From SZUA-584 sp964441275 (GTDB taxonomy: Bacteria; Bacillota; Clostridia; Christensenellales; SZUA-584): a DNA stretch of 43,786 nucleotides. Position numbers and translations under genes: made by a program. The stretch's first letter is position 1; every line of letters begins with the position of its first letter. Shown one piece after another: positions 33,833-42,837 of this stretch. The stretch spans positions 1-43,786 of the forward strand of contig CAYTUG010000016.1 of NCBI GenBank assembly GCA_964441275.1, read 5' to 3'. Below the pieces are notes generated by a model that made no database searches, had not been told where the DNA came from, and saw only the letters and a program-made list of their open reading frames with translations.

Positions 33833-34819
33833 TTATTCGCCGTATCCGGCGGGATGCTCTTTGTGCCAATCCCAAGCGCTTTGTATAATATCTTTTATGT
33901 TTGTAATCTGCGGCTTCCATCCAAGTATTGTTTCCGCTTTTTTATTGGAAGCGATAAGCGTGGAAGGATCGCCCGCGCGGCGCGGCTCTATACGCGCTTC
34001 AATTTCGCGGCCGGTGACATCGCGCGCCGCCTCAACTATCTCTTTCACCGAAAACCCGCTGCCGTTGCCCAAATTGAATATGTCGCTGCCGCCCTTTTCA
34101 AGGTGCTCGTAAGCCATAAGATGGGCCTGCGTTAAGTCGCAAACGTCTATATAATCTCTAACGCAGGTGCCGTCGGGAGTATCGTAATCATCGCCGAATA
34201 TCCCGATATAATCCCTTTTGCCAAGCGCCGCTTGCAACACTATGGGTATAAGATGAGTTTCAGGCCTGTGGTCTTCCCCTATCCCGGTTTTGTTATCCGC
34301 TCCCGCCGCATTAAAATAGCGAAGCGCAACATATTTGATGCCATATGCGATGTTGCACCACTTAAGCAGTTTTTCAACAGCGAGCTTTGTTTCTCCGTAC
34401 GGGTTTGTAGGCTCTGTTCTGTCGCACTCTTCTATCGGCTGTTTTTCAGGTTCCCCATAAACCGCGGCTGTAGAGGAAAATACTATTTTCTTAACGTCAA
34501 ATTTTCGCATCACGCTAAGCATCATCTGCGCGCCCAATAAATTGTTCAGATAATACTTAAGCGGTTTTTTGCAGCTTTCGCCTACAAGTGAACATGCGGC
34601 AAAATCTATAACCCCGTCAATTGCCGTTGTGGAAAATACGTCTTCAAGAAACCCCGCGTCACGCACATCGCCCACATACAGTTTTCCGAATTTAACCGCC
34701 TTTTTGTGCCCCGTGCTCAAATCGTCAACTACAACAACGTTATACCCTGCGCCATCAAGAGCGGCAACCATATGGCTGCCTATATAACCCGCTCCGCCTG
34801 CTACAAGAACTGTTTTCAT
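33833..34819 (-). CDS. galE: UDP-glucose 4-epimerase GalE
   Basis: NAD-dependent epimerase of the Leloir pathway, 328 residues. The N-terminal Rossmann motif is GGAGYIGSH (8-16). The catalytic Tyr-x3-Lys lies in NPYGETK (about 146-152). Segments FNAAGAD and RDYIDVCDLTQAH are also typical. The ATG overlaps the galT stop (ATGA). Third gene of galK-galT-galE. Confidence 0.97.
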   Translation of the reverse strand: MKTVLVAGGAGYIGSHMVAALDGAGYNVVVVDDLSTGHKKAVKFGKLYVGDVRDAGFLEDVFSTTAIDGVIDFAACSLVGESCKKPLKYYLNNLLGAQMMLSVMRKFDVKKIVFSSTAAVYGEPEKQPIEECDRTEPTNPYGETKLAVEKLLKWCNIAYGIKYVALRYFNAAGADNKTGIGEDHRPETHLIPIVLQAALGKRDYIGIFGDDYDTPDGTCVRDYIDVCDLTQAHLMAYEHLEKGGSDIFNLGNGSGFSVKEIVEAARDVTGREIEARIEPRRAGDPSTLIASNKKAETILGWKPQITNIKDIIQSAWDWHKEHPAGYGE

Positions 34820-35793
34820 TGTTTTCCTCCCGCAAATTTCTTATATGCAATTCTTAACTCTTTGGCTTTTTCTTCCGGACTGCTCGGATTGCACCATGCT
34901 CCCGCTCCAATTTCCGAAGATGCAAAAAACTGCTGCACCGTACCCGACCTCATAGGCGGGATAAATTCTATATGGAAATGAAACGTATTTTTCATATCGT
35001 CCATATTTGTTGGTGCGTTGTGCATGCACATCATATACGGCAACTGCGTATCGAACAAACAATCATACATCCCCGCAACCGAACGGACGGTTTCGCCCAG
35101 CGCGTTTATCTCTTGCCCGTCCATACCTGATATGTCGGGTATGTGTTTGTTGGACACTACAAATATACCATAAACAACATGCGAAAAAAACGGTATATAT
35201 ACGCTAAAATGTTTATTTCTAAATATTATGCGCCTGTTATCTTTGATTTCGGCTTTGAGTAAATCGCAAAAAAGGCATCGTCCTTTTTGGTCCGTGTATT
35301 TCTGCGCAGCAAAAACTTTTTGTTCCGCCCTCTTTGGTAAAAATGAATAGCCATAAGCCTGGCCATGCGGATGCAGAATCGTAACGCCTACCGGTTCCCC
35401 CCTGTTTTCAAATATATACACATATTTTATTTTAGGGTCCGCACTAAAATCAACAAACACCTCTTTCCACATTTTCGCAAGTTTATGTATGTGGTTTGTA
35501 TCAAGCCCGGCAATATTGGCATTGTGCTCGGAAGAGTACAGAAGCACTTCGCAAATGCCGTACGAAGGAGAAACTTTAAAAAGCTCGTCGGTATCAACCG
35601 CATCCGGCGCCGGAGGCGTATTCATAAGCGCCGGAAAATCGTTTGGATATCTGAAAACATCATATTCGGGCGGCACCTTTCCGCTTCCCGGACAAAAAGG
35701 ACACCATCCCTTTGGCATCTGCGGCCGCGCTTGCCGGTGGCTTGCAATCATCACCCATTCGTTTGCTACGGCATTCCATCTTAATTCAGCCAT
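34816..35793 (-). CDS. galT: Galactose-1-phosphate uridylyltransferase GalT (HIT-type, class I)
   Basis: Transfers UMP from UDP-glucose to galactose-1-phosphate, 325 residues. The active-site HPHGQ is at about 141-145; Cys31/Cys34 (CPFC) and other residues likely bind zinc. ATG 35793 is chosen over an upstream frame extension because GGAGG precedes it by six bases and MAELRWNAVANEWV is the normal start. It overlaps galK by 8 bp, and galE by 4 bp. Confidence 0.95.
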   Translation of the reverse strand: MAELRWNAVANEWVMIASHRQARPQMPKGWCPFCPGSGKVPPEYDVFRYPNDFPALMNTPPAPDAVDTDELFKVSPSYGICEVLLYSSEHNANIAGLDTNHIHKLAKMWKEVFVDFSADPKIKYVYIFENRGEPVGVTILHPHGQAYGYSFLPKRAEQKVFAAQKYTDQKGRCLFCDLLKAEIKDNRRIIFRNKHFSVYIPFFSHVVYGIFVVSNKHIPDISGMDGQEINALGETVRSVAGMYDCLFDTQLPYMMCMHNAPTNMDDMKNTFHFHIEFIPPMRSGTVQQFFASSEIGAGAWCNPSSPEEKAKELRIAYKKFAGGKQ

Positions 35794-37075
35794 ACCTTTC
35801 CTCCAATACGTAAGCGCCAACCGGCCTTACGGAAAGCGTATGCGCGCAGCCTTGCCCGAACGCGCCTTGCATTGCGTTTATATATTTCTTTTTTATGTTA
35901 TCAGGCACCACCGCAATTATTGTACCCGCAAAACCGCCGCCGTGTATTCTCCACGCCCCGGTGCCCGCCAGAACTCTTTCGCTTAAGGCGAGCGCAAGCG
36001 AAATGCTGCGTTCAATAATATTATCCGTGGGATAACAGTTTTGCAGGTTTGCGGAGGACGAGCGCCCCGAATCTATCATGTGTATTTTAAAACTTTCAAT
36101 ATCGCCGGTTTTAAGCGCTTTTAGCTGCTTCGCCACCCTTTCGTCTTCGTCAAAAAAATGAATTGCGCGCAATATGGCACGATCTGTAAGCTTCGCCCGC
36201 AAAGCAGCCATTTGTTCAAACAATCGCTCTATATTCAATTCTCTTAGCACTTGTTTTTTAAAATATGCCGCAACGCTTTTCATTTCCTGAATTATTGAGG
36301 CGTACTCGCTGAGCAGGTCTGCATGGCTGCCTTTGGCATCCGTAACTATAATAGCGTGCTTCGATTCATTAAAACTGTATTCCACTCTCTCAATTTTTGG
36401 CGCGGCCGGGTTTTTGAAATCAACCGCTATTATGCCGCCAATTGCGCAAGCGGTTTGGTCCATAAGCCCGCACGGTTTTAGGAAATATTCGTTTTCCGAG
36501 TATTTTCCTGTTTGCGCAACAAAAAGCTTATCGACTGCGTTTTCATTATACAGGTAATTTAATATCGAGCCGATCAATATTTCAAACGCCGCCGATGACG
36601 AAAGCCCCGAGCCGACGGGTATTTCCGATTCTATATATGCGTCTAAACCGCCCGCACAATAACCATAGTGCAAAAATCTATTTACGATTCCCCGCACAAT
36701 GGCAGCCGAAGTTCCTGTTTCATTTTGCCTTTTTTCCGTATCGCGCGTATCGATGCTAAGCGGTTTAAAACCCTGCGAATGTACGTTTATTATGCAATCG
36801 CTCCTTTTTGAACAAACCGCTATCATATCCATGTCTATTGCCGCGGCAAGCACCCTGCCATGCTGGTGGTCGGTGTGGTTGCCGACAAGCTCTACACGCC
36901 CGGGAGCGCTGATAATACAGATTTCCCTTTGTCCGCAAAATAATTTCTCAAAATTCTCAACCGCTTTTTTATACCGTTGCTTTTGCCCGCCGGCCCTATT
37001 CGAATAAATATGTCTTAGCTGACTATCATAAATCCCTTTATCTATTTTTTGTGCCCAATTATCAGGAAACTGCAT
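35786..37075 (-). CDS. galK: Galactokinase GalK
   Basis: GHMP kinase, 429 residues, that phosphorylates galactose. The galactokinase signature GRVELVGNHTDHQHG is at 59-73, and the ATP-binding PVGSGLSSSAA at 153-163; a third GHMP motif (GTGAWRIHGGGFAGT) lies near the C-terminus. It is somewhat longer than typical (about 390) because of extra N-terminal residues. ATG with AAGGAG six bases upstream. First gene of the operon. Confidence 0.95.
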   Translation of the reverse strand: MQFPDNWAQKIDKGIYDSQLRHIYSNRAGGQKQRYKKAVENFEKLFCGQREICIISAPGRVELVGNHTDHQHGRVLAAAIDMDMIAVCSKRSDCIINVHSQGFKPLSIDTRDTEKRQNETGTSAAIVRGIVNRFLHYGYCAGGLDAYIESEIPVGSGLSSSAAFEILIGSILNYLYNENAVDKLFVAQTGKYSENEYFLKPCGLMDQTACAIGGIIAVDFKNPAAPKIERVEYSFNESKHAIIVTDAKGSHADLLSEYASIIQEMKSVAAYFKKQVLRELNIERLFEQMAALRAKLTDRAILRAIHFFDEDERVAKQLKALKTGDIESFKIHMIDSGRSSSANLQNCYPTDNIIERSISLALALSERVLAGTGAWRIHGGGFAGTIIAVVPDNIKKKYINAMQGAFGQGCAHTLSVRPVGAYVLEERYG

Positions 37076-37138
37076 GTTTTTCTCCTTTGTTTTTTTGCGC
37101 AGTTCGTTAAAACTTTTTCACTTAAAACTCTTCAATAT

Positions 37139-37168
37139 ATATGGACTAACCAAATATGGACTAAACAA
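37139..37168. repeat. Tandem 15-bp repeats upstream of galK (operator candidate)
   Basis: ATATGGACTAACCAA (37139-37153) is directly followed by ATATGGACTAAACAA (37154-37168), one mismatch. Located 64 bp before the galK start, over a weak TTGTTT-N17-CATATT box on the minus strand. A binding site for a gal regulator is the obvious inference. Confidence 0.55.
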
Positions 37169-37193
37169 AACGCATAAACAAACAATGATAAAA

Positions 37194-37221
37194 GGCGCAT
37201 GCGCATAGATTATTTAGCGCC
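37194..37221 (-). other. Hairpin in the galK upstream region
   Basis: GGCGC (37194-37198) and GCGCC (37217-37221) with an 18-base loop containing part of the palindrome GCGCATGCGC (37195-37204). On the minus strand the stem is followed by TTTTATC, which resembles a weak terminator or attenuator. Confidence 0.35.
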
Positions 37222-37267
37222 GATCGCCTATTGCGTTCAAATTATGCGAGTATTTGTTACAAAAGTG

Positions 37268-37296
37268 TTGCGAAACTGCTTATAGTTCTATATAAT
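37268..37296 (+). promoter_or_regulatory. Sigma-A promoter of the NlpC/P60 hydrolase gene
   Basis: TTGCGA (37268-37273), a 17-bp spacer, TATAAT (37291-37296). The predicted leader is about 58 bases and ends with GGATTGGGGA before the ATG. Confidence 0.75.
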
Positions 37297-37360
37297 GTTA
37301 TCAATTAGAGGGACAAGCGTGTGATTAAATAAGTTGCCTGCAAAAGGATTGGGGAATATT

Positions 37361-38965
37361 ATGAAAATGCGGTATAAAAAAAAGAGAGTAAACCTTTCGG
37401 AGCATTTTAAAAATTTTGTCTCTTTTATTCTGCGTTTGATACCGGATAAAAACGCCGGAAAAATGCGTTCCCGGGTTGCCGAAAGCGGAATGCGCAAACG
37501 CGCAATACGCATAAAAAACAAACGCCGTTTAATCTTAATCTGTTCGGGATTTGCCGCAACTATTGTAATAATAATAACAATTGCCGTTTTCTCAGGCAAC
37601 AATGTTCAAATAGCTTCTACCGAACCGCATTTGCCCAAGCAAACTGCCGCTCCGCAAACTTCGCCTATCGAAACAGTTGTCAGCTATTCGGTCGTAATGC
37701 CCGTATATGATTCCGTTTCTCTTTCCTATGGAATGAGAACTTCGGTAATCGCCGACGTTCAGACACGGCTGATGGAACTTGAATACATGGACAATGACGA
37801 GGCGGACGGCATATTCGGCAGAATAACCGAAGAATCCATAAACCTTTTTAAGAACCAGCACGGGCTTGCTGCCAACGGCGTTTTAGATAAAGACACTTAT
37901 GATCTCTTGTTTTCTAAAAACGCGCAATACTATACCATAACAATAGGCGCTAAAAACACCGATGTTACCGAGCTGCAACAGCGACTGTACGAGCTTGATT
38001 ATATCTCCAAGGTTGACGGCTCTTTCGGCGAAAATACCGAAAATGCCGTCAAAAGGTTTCAAGAGAAAAACAAACTTAGCGTTGACGGCAAGGTTGGCAG
38101 GAAAACACGCGAAATGCTGTATTCCGAAGATGCTGTGGCAAATATGTTTTCGTTTGGTGATAAAAGCGATGAAATCCTTAACTTTCAAAAGCGGTTAAAA
38201 AAGCTGGGGTATTTTGATGACGAGCCTAACGGAACATTCGGCAAAAAAACAAAAGAGGCCGTAAAGCTTTTTCAGGAAGCCACCGGGCTGATTGCAGACG
38301 GGCATATCGGGCCGCAAACAAAAATGGCGCTGAATTCTAAAAAAGCTCAAAGCTTTGCAATTTCAATCGGCGCTAAGGGCGATCGTGTTTCTGAGATCCA
38401 GACATTATTGAAAAAATACGGGTATATAAAATCTGTTGACGGCTATTTTGGCTCGGCTACCGAATCGGCGGTGCGCAGTTTTCAGAAAAGTAACGGGTTG
38501 ACTGTTGACGGCAAGGTGGGCAAAAAAACGCTTGAAAAACTAAGATCGCAAAACGTTAAGAAATATACCGGGCAAACCCCTTCCAAACCTACTAAGACGG
38601 GAACTAACGTTGAATCGTTTATCTCTAAAGCGGCAAGCAAACTCGGCTCTAAGTACGTGCGCGGCGCAAAAGGGCCAAACAGCTTTGATTGCTCGGGATT
38701 TGTATATTGGTGTTTAAACCAGGTTGGGGTAAAACAAGGGTATTTAACATCGGCGGGATGGGCCTCCAGTAAAAAATATACACGTATAAACCGTATTGGA
38801 GACCTCAAAAAAGGAGATATATTGGTTGTTACGGGCCATGTGGCAATTGTGGCTGGCAACGGATATATAATTGACGCGTCCGCAAGCAACGGCAAGGTTG
38901 TAAAACGCAAATATAGCGGCAGTTGGTGGTCGAGAAACTTTAAATGCGGTATACGAATCTTTTAA
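37361..38965 (+). CDS. Membrane-anchored NlpC/P60 peptidoglycan hydrolase with four peptidoglycan-binding repeats
   Basis: 534 residues. A very basic cytoplasmic N-terminus (1-55), one transmembrane or uncleaved signal helix (about 56-78), a Pro/Thr-rich spacer, four tandem PG_binding_1 repeats (about 115-185, 186-256, 257-326 and 327-395), a short linker and the C-terminal NlpC/P60 domain (about 415-534). Catalytic Cys444 lies in DCSGF and His493 in GHVAIV; the third polar residue would be Asp505, where His, Asn or Gln is more common. Substrate is presumably a stem-peptide D-Glu-mDAP bond. ATG 37361 has a GGGGA ribosome site. Not linked by sequence to sporulation, though such proteins exist there. 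Confidence 0.9.
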   Translation: MKMRYKKKRVNLSEHFKNFVSFILRLIPDKNAGKMRSRVAESGMRKRAIRIKNKRRLILICSGFAATIVIIITIAVFSGNNVQIASTEPHLPKQTAAPQTSPIETVVSYSVVMPVYDSVSLSYGMRTSVIADVQTRLMELEYMDNDEADGIFGRITEESINLFKNQHGLAANGVLDKDTYDLLFSKNAQYYTITIGAKNTDVTELQQRLYELDYISKVDGSFGENTENAVKRFQEKNKLSVDGKVGRKTREMLYSEDAVANMFSFGDKSDEILNFQKRLKKLGYFDDEPNGTFGKKTKEAVKLFQEATGLIADGHIGPQTKMALNSKKAQSFAISIGAKGDRVSEIQTLLKKYGYIKSVDGYFGSATESAVRSFQKSNGLTVDGKVGKKTLEKLRSQNVKKYTGQTPSKPTKTGTNVESFISKAASKLGSKYVRGAKGPNSFDCSGFVYWCLNQVGVKQGYLTSAGWASSKKYTRINRIGDLKKGDILVVTGHVAIVAGNGYIIDASASNGKVVKRKYSGSWWSRNFKCGIRIF

Positions 38966-38969
38966 ACGT

Positions 38970-39476
38970 TTAGGGTTCTTGCTCGTTTGGCGTTTGGTCA
39001 TCCGTTTCATTGTCTTCGGCGTCGTTTGAAATTGTTTGCCGGGTCATAATTGTTATGCTGTCGTCCGCAGATAAACAATTGAGCGTATTTTCGTCTATTA
39101 CAGTGTACAGCGTTTGCACACCGTTTGCGCTAAGCGTCAAAATGTTGTACGAGACAGAGTATTCGCCCTGTCCGATAAGCCCGCCGTCTTGACCGTATAA
39201 AAAATAGACGCCGTCTTTTATAAGCTCTAAATAAAAATCCGTATCTAACTTTACAAACTCAAGCTCGCTCAATATATCCCCGTCAGGCTTTATAACGCTT
39301 GTTACTTTCCAAATGCCGGTAAAGTCTATGTGCGAAAAATCGGGCGGCGGCGTGGGAGACGGCTGAACAATCGGGGACGTGACCGGCGCGGGCGGGCTCG
39401 TTTGGTCAGGAATATTGTTTTGACCGCATGCGGCAAACAGCAGTATTGCTGATATTACAAAAAAACAACGTTTCAT
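38970..39476 (-). CDS. Small secreted lipoprotein, lipocalin-like
   Basis: 168 residues. The signal peptide MKRCFFVISAILLFAAC has a lipobox LFAAC with lipidated Cys17, then a Pro/Ser/Thr-rich spacer (about 23-47), a beta-rich domain (GIWKVTSV, GVYFLYGQDGG, ILTLSANG) and an acidic tail. The pattern resembles lipocalin-like domains that follow a 'GTW' start, but I cannot assign a function. Its stop codon lies four bases from that of the convergent hydrolase gene, and it has its own promoter. Confidence 0.82.
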   Translation of the reverse strand: MKRCFFVISAILLFAACGQNNIPDQTSPPAPVTSPIVQPSPTPPPDFSHIDFTGIWKVTSVIKPDGDILSELEFVKLDTDFYLELIKDGVYFLYGQDGGLIGQGEYSVSYNILTLSANGVQTLYTVIDENTLNCLSADDSITIMTRQTISNDAEDNETDDQTPNEQEP

Positions 39477-39505
39477 TATTACCCTCTTTTTATAGCAATT
39501 AATTC

Positions 39506-39534
39506 ATAATATAACTGCAAATGCGGCGTGTCAA
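39506..39534 (-). promoter_or_regulatory. Sigma-A promoter of the lipoprotein gene
   Basis: Minus strand TTGACA (39529-39534), a 17-bp spacer and TATTAT (39506-39511); nearly consensus. The start codon follows about 30 bases downstream. Confidence 0.85.
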
Positions 39535-39554
39535 GCAAATACCCCTTATCCCGT

Positions 39555-39579
39555 CCGGGCATATGTGTTCCATGCCCGG
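39555..39579. repeat. GC-rich hairpin between trkH and the lipoprotein gene
   Basis: CCGGGCAT (39555-39562) and ATGCCCGG (39572-39579), perfect 8-bp arms with a 9-base loop. No U-run follows on either strand, so it is not a standard terminator. Confidence 0.5.
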
Positions 39580-39703
39580 CGGAATTTCCAACGCCAAGCT
39601 GTTCAACGCAAGAATGGCTATCTTCAAGATTAAACCGCATTTTTGGCCGCTGTTATAATATTTATCCATATCAAAAAATAAGTAATTGCGCTGTCAAATA
39701 CGG

Positions 39704-41158
39704 CTACGCTCTTTTTTTGTGCCATACCGCAGGCGATAAAAGCAGCAATATGGGATAGATTTCAAGCCTGCCCACAAGCATATCAAACATTAAAACAATT
39801 TTGCTGAAAGGAGAAAACGCCCCAAAATTGCCCGCGGGGGAAACCATTCCAAGCCCGGGACCAATATTGTTGATACACGCCATAACTGATGTCGCCGATG
39901 TTTTCATATCATAACCGTCCAACGAAACAAGCGCAATCGAAAATGCAGTAATAACGAAGAATACAACGATAAAAACTCCCGTACCCCTTATTACGTCTTC
40001 CTGAACCGGCATTTTGTCGAGTTTTATTATTGAAACCGCCTGCGGATGCAGTATCTTTTTAGCTTCCCGTTTTAATGTTTTAAACATTATGACAAAGCGG
40101 GATACCTTAATGCCTCCCCCCGTAGAACCGGCACACGCTCCGATGAACATCAGAAACAGCAGTATAAACTTGCTAAACGCAGGCCACGTGTCAAAGTTTG
40201 TAGTCGCGTATCCGGTTGTGGTCATAACCGATGAAACCTGAAAAGAAGAGTACCTTAGGCTTTCGCCAAAACTTTGATAGACTGTGCCCAATGTGTTAAG
40301 TGCAATCGCAACAATAGAGACAGCCATAATAAAAAAATACGCCCGCACTTCCTCATGCGTTAAAAAGCTTTTAAATTTCTTTGCTATCAGCAAGAAAAAC
40401 GCGCTGAAATTTACTCCGAACAACGCCATAAATACAGTAATCACAGTTTCTAAATATACGCTGTTATAGGCGCCTATTGACGCATTTTTAATTGAAAACC
40501 CGCCCGTGCCCGCCGTGCCGAAGGCATGCACAATGCTGTCAAAGACGGGCATTCCCCCAAAAAGCAAAAACGCAATCTGAAGCAATGTCAACCCTATGTA
40601 TATTTTGTATAGTATTTTGGCGGTCTGGCGCGCTTTAGGCACAAGTTTTTCCGTAGTCGGCCCCGGGCTTTCCGCCCGCATCAGGTGCAAAGGGTCCGCC
40701 CCCGACATTGGCAATATTGCCATAACAAACATAAGCACGCCCATGCCGCCTATCCAGTGGGTAAAACTGCGCCAAAACAACATGCCTTTATCAAGCACCT
40801 CGACATCGGACAGCACGCTTGAACCCGTGGTAGTAAACCCGGATATGGATTCGAAAAGGCTGTCAATAAACGAAGGCGCCGAACCGCTTATAATAAACGG
40901 CAGCGCGCCGAATAAAGAGATTACCACCCACGATAAAGATACGGTAACAAGCCCTTCTTTGGCGTAAAAAGATCTGTCCTTTGGTTTCTTATGAGATAAA
41001 ACAAAGCTTAACGCAAACATAAACAGAATGATGCCGAAAAATATCAGTGCTGAAAAATATTCTTTGTATATAACGGAAACAATAAGCGATAGTGACATAA
41101 ATATTGCTTCAAATCGTATTACCTGCCCGCACAAGTTCTTTATCATGCCAAAATTCAT
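39704..41158 (-). CDS. trkH: Potassium uptake protein TrkH/KtrB family
   Basis: Membrane subunit of a Trk/Ktr-type potassium transporter, 484 residues, with repeated M1-P-M2 units. Filter-like segments include GFTTTGSSVLSDV, GTAGTGGFSI, SVMTTTGYATTNFD and the C-terminal INNIGPGLG. It lies 12 bp downstream of trkA, its cytosolic regulatory partner. The length fits TrkH better than KtrB. Confidence 0.94.
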   Translation of the reverse strand: MNFGMIKNLCGQVIRFEAIFMSLSLIVSVIYKEYFSALIFFGIILFMFALSFVLSHKKPKDRSFYAKEGLVTVSLSWVVISLFGALPFIISGSAPSFIDSLFESISGFTTTGSSVLSDVEVLDKGMLFWRSFTHWIGGMGVLMFVMAILPMSGADPLHLMRAESPGPTTEKLVPKARQTAKILYKIYIGLTLLQIAFLLFGGMPVFDSIVHAFGTAGTGGFSIKNASIGAYNSVYLETVITVFMALFGVNFSAFFLLIAKKFKSFLTHEEVRAYFFIMAVSIVAIALNTLGTVYQSFGESLRYSSFQVSSVMTTTGYATTNFDTWPAFSKFILLFLMFIGACAGSTGGGIKVSRFVIMFKTLKREAKKILHPQAVSIIKLDKMPVQEDVIRGTGVFIVVFFVITAFSIALVSLDGYDMKTSATSVMACINNIGPGLGMVSPAGNFGAFSPFSKIVLMFDMLVGRLEIYPILLLLSPAVWHKKRA

Positions 41159-41170
41159 ATATTACCGCCG

Positions 41171-42529
41171 TTATCTTTCAAACACTTCGTTTAAATCTTC
41201 AAGCTGTTTCATAGTTGTTACAACAATTACGGTATCGCCTTCAAGGAAATAATCGTCCCCTTTGGGGATTATAACATTATCTTTCCGGACAATGGTAGCT
41301 ATCAGTATATCCTTTTTAAACGGTATTTGCATCAACGTTTTGCCAAGATGTTTTGTGGACGAAGTTGCGACAAATTCGACAACCTCTGCCGAATCGTCCA
41401 TAATCCTGTACAGCGTTTTAATTTTGCTGCCCTTTAAATTCTGCATACTGCGAACATAGCGCACTATATGATTGGCAGTTATAAGTTTGGGGCTGATAAC
41501 ACGGTCTATACCTGCCTGTCTTATTACATCGGCATATTCGAGCCTGTTTATTTTAGCTATCACTTTTGGAACATTTTTGAAAACAGCGTACATCGACATT
41601 ATCAGGTTTTCTTCATCGATGTTTGTTAACGCAATATATGCGTCAACATCGCCGATGCCTTCAGAATCAAGCAGTTGCCTTTCTGTGCCGTCGCCGTTTA
41701 TTATAAGCGCCTGCGGAAGAGATTCGCACAATTGTTCGCATTTTGTTTTGTCCTTTTCAATTATTTTAACTTCAATACCGTAATCAATCAAAATATTGCT
41801 TAAATAATAAGTTATAAGTCCTCCGCCGATAATCATAACTAATTTTGTTTTTTTCTCGTTGTAGCCTAAAGCCTTAAGGTGCGCTCCTATACTTTCATAT
41901 TCCCCCGCCACATGTATATGATCGCCCGATTCTATTACAAAATCTCCGTTTGGGATAAAAACGCGAGAGCCCCTGTTTACGGCACAAATTAGCGTGTTGG
42001 AAAAATAAGTTTTTTGTATATTTGCGACTGACAGCCCCGCCATCGGGTTGGCTTCGCTTACCTTGAATTCAAAAAGGTACACCCTATCGTCCGCAAAAAC
42101 GCCCACGTTTATAGCCGAAGGAAAGCTGATCAAATGAGAAATCTCCATAGCTGTGGAAAGCTCGGGGTTCACAATCATGCTAAGCGCCATTTCTTCCTTC
42201 ATCATCGCTAACTGATTACTGTATTCCGGATTTCTTATTCTTGCGATAGCCTTTTTAACGCCAAGTTTTTTGCCTGTTAAGCAGCATATCATGTTAACTT
42301 CGTCGGACGAGGTTGCCGCAATAAGCAAATCCGCTTTGTCTGCCTGCGCCTTTAAAAGAACCGAGCTGCTAGCTCCGTTTCCCCTTATCGTAATTACGTC
42401 TAACGACTCTATTGTCCTTAATAAAACTTCTTCCCTGTTGTCGATTATTGTTACATCGTGGCCCTCTCTCGAAAGATGTTCAGACAGGGTAAACCCCACC
42501 TTGCCGTCTCCAACGATTACTATTTTCAT
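41171..42529 (-). CDS. trkA: Trk system potassium uptake protein TrkA
   Basis: 452-residue regulatory subunit with two RCK_N/RCK_C pairs. The first Rossmann motif is VGDGKVG near residues 6-12; the second is IGGG near 230. RCK_C segments DYFLEGDTVIVV and GDFVIESGDHIHVAG are visible. ATG 42529 is chosen since MKIVIVGDGKVG is the conserved start; the upstream extension has no homology pattern. GGAGG lies 12 bases upstream. Confidence 0.95.
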   Translation of the reverse strand: MKIVIVGDGKVGFTLSEHLSREGHDVTIIDNREEVLLRTIESLDVITIRGNGASSSVLLKAQADKADLLIAATSSDEVNMICCLTGKKLGVKKAIARIRNPEYSNQLAMMKEEMALSMIVNPELSTAMEISHLISFPSAINVGVFADDRVYLFEFKVSEANPMAGLSVANIQKTYFSNTLICAVNRGSRVFIPNGDFVIESGDHIHVAGEYESIGAHLKALGYNEKKTKLVMIIGGGLITYYLSNILIDYGIEVKIIEKDKTKCEQLCESLPQALIINGDGTERQLLDSEGIGDVDAYIALTNIDEENLIMSMYAVFKNVPKVIAKINRLEYADVIRQAGIDRVISPKLITANHIVRYVRSMQNLKGSKIKTLYRIMDDSAEVVEFVATSSTKHLGKTLMQIPFKKDILIATIVRKDNVIIPKGDDYFLEGDTVIVVTTMKQLEDLNEVFER

Positions 42530-42569
42530 TATGCTTTTGTGCCTCCGTATTTTTACGTATCCGTATCGT

Positions 42570-42597
42570 ATTATACAATACCACACACATTAACCAA
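42570..42597 (-). promoter_or_regulatory. Sigma-A promoter of trkA-trkH
   Basis: Minus strand TTGGTT (42592-42597), a 16-bp spacer and TATAAT (42570-42575). The leader is only about 35 bases, so there is no room for a c-di-AMP riboswitch such as those that control some Bacillota potassium transporters. Confidence 0.7.
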
Positions 42598-42837
42598 AAG
42601 TTCAAAAACGCGCAATACCATTAAAAGAATATTGGTTTTGCAAACCTTGGCGATATAACAGCATTATAAGCCGGTTATTGCTGTTAACCTGCCAAAATCA
42701 TGTTGTTGCCTTGGTTTGCCAAGAGCGGACTTTTATAATAGCGGTGTCCATAGAATGCACCACAATAAATACGAAATGCTTATAATAATTCAAATAAACG
42801 CCGATGTCACATTTCCATCGCGGCGGACTAATCTTCT

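Noticed and set aside
37103..37118. cre-like site before galK
   Set aside because: The minus-strand TGAAAAAGTTTTAA lacks the central CG and the final CA of a catabolite-responsive element.
42530..42660. c-di-AMP riboswitch before trkA
   Set aside because: The likely promoter leaves only about 35 bases of leader, too short for that riboswitch, and no matching motifs are seen.
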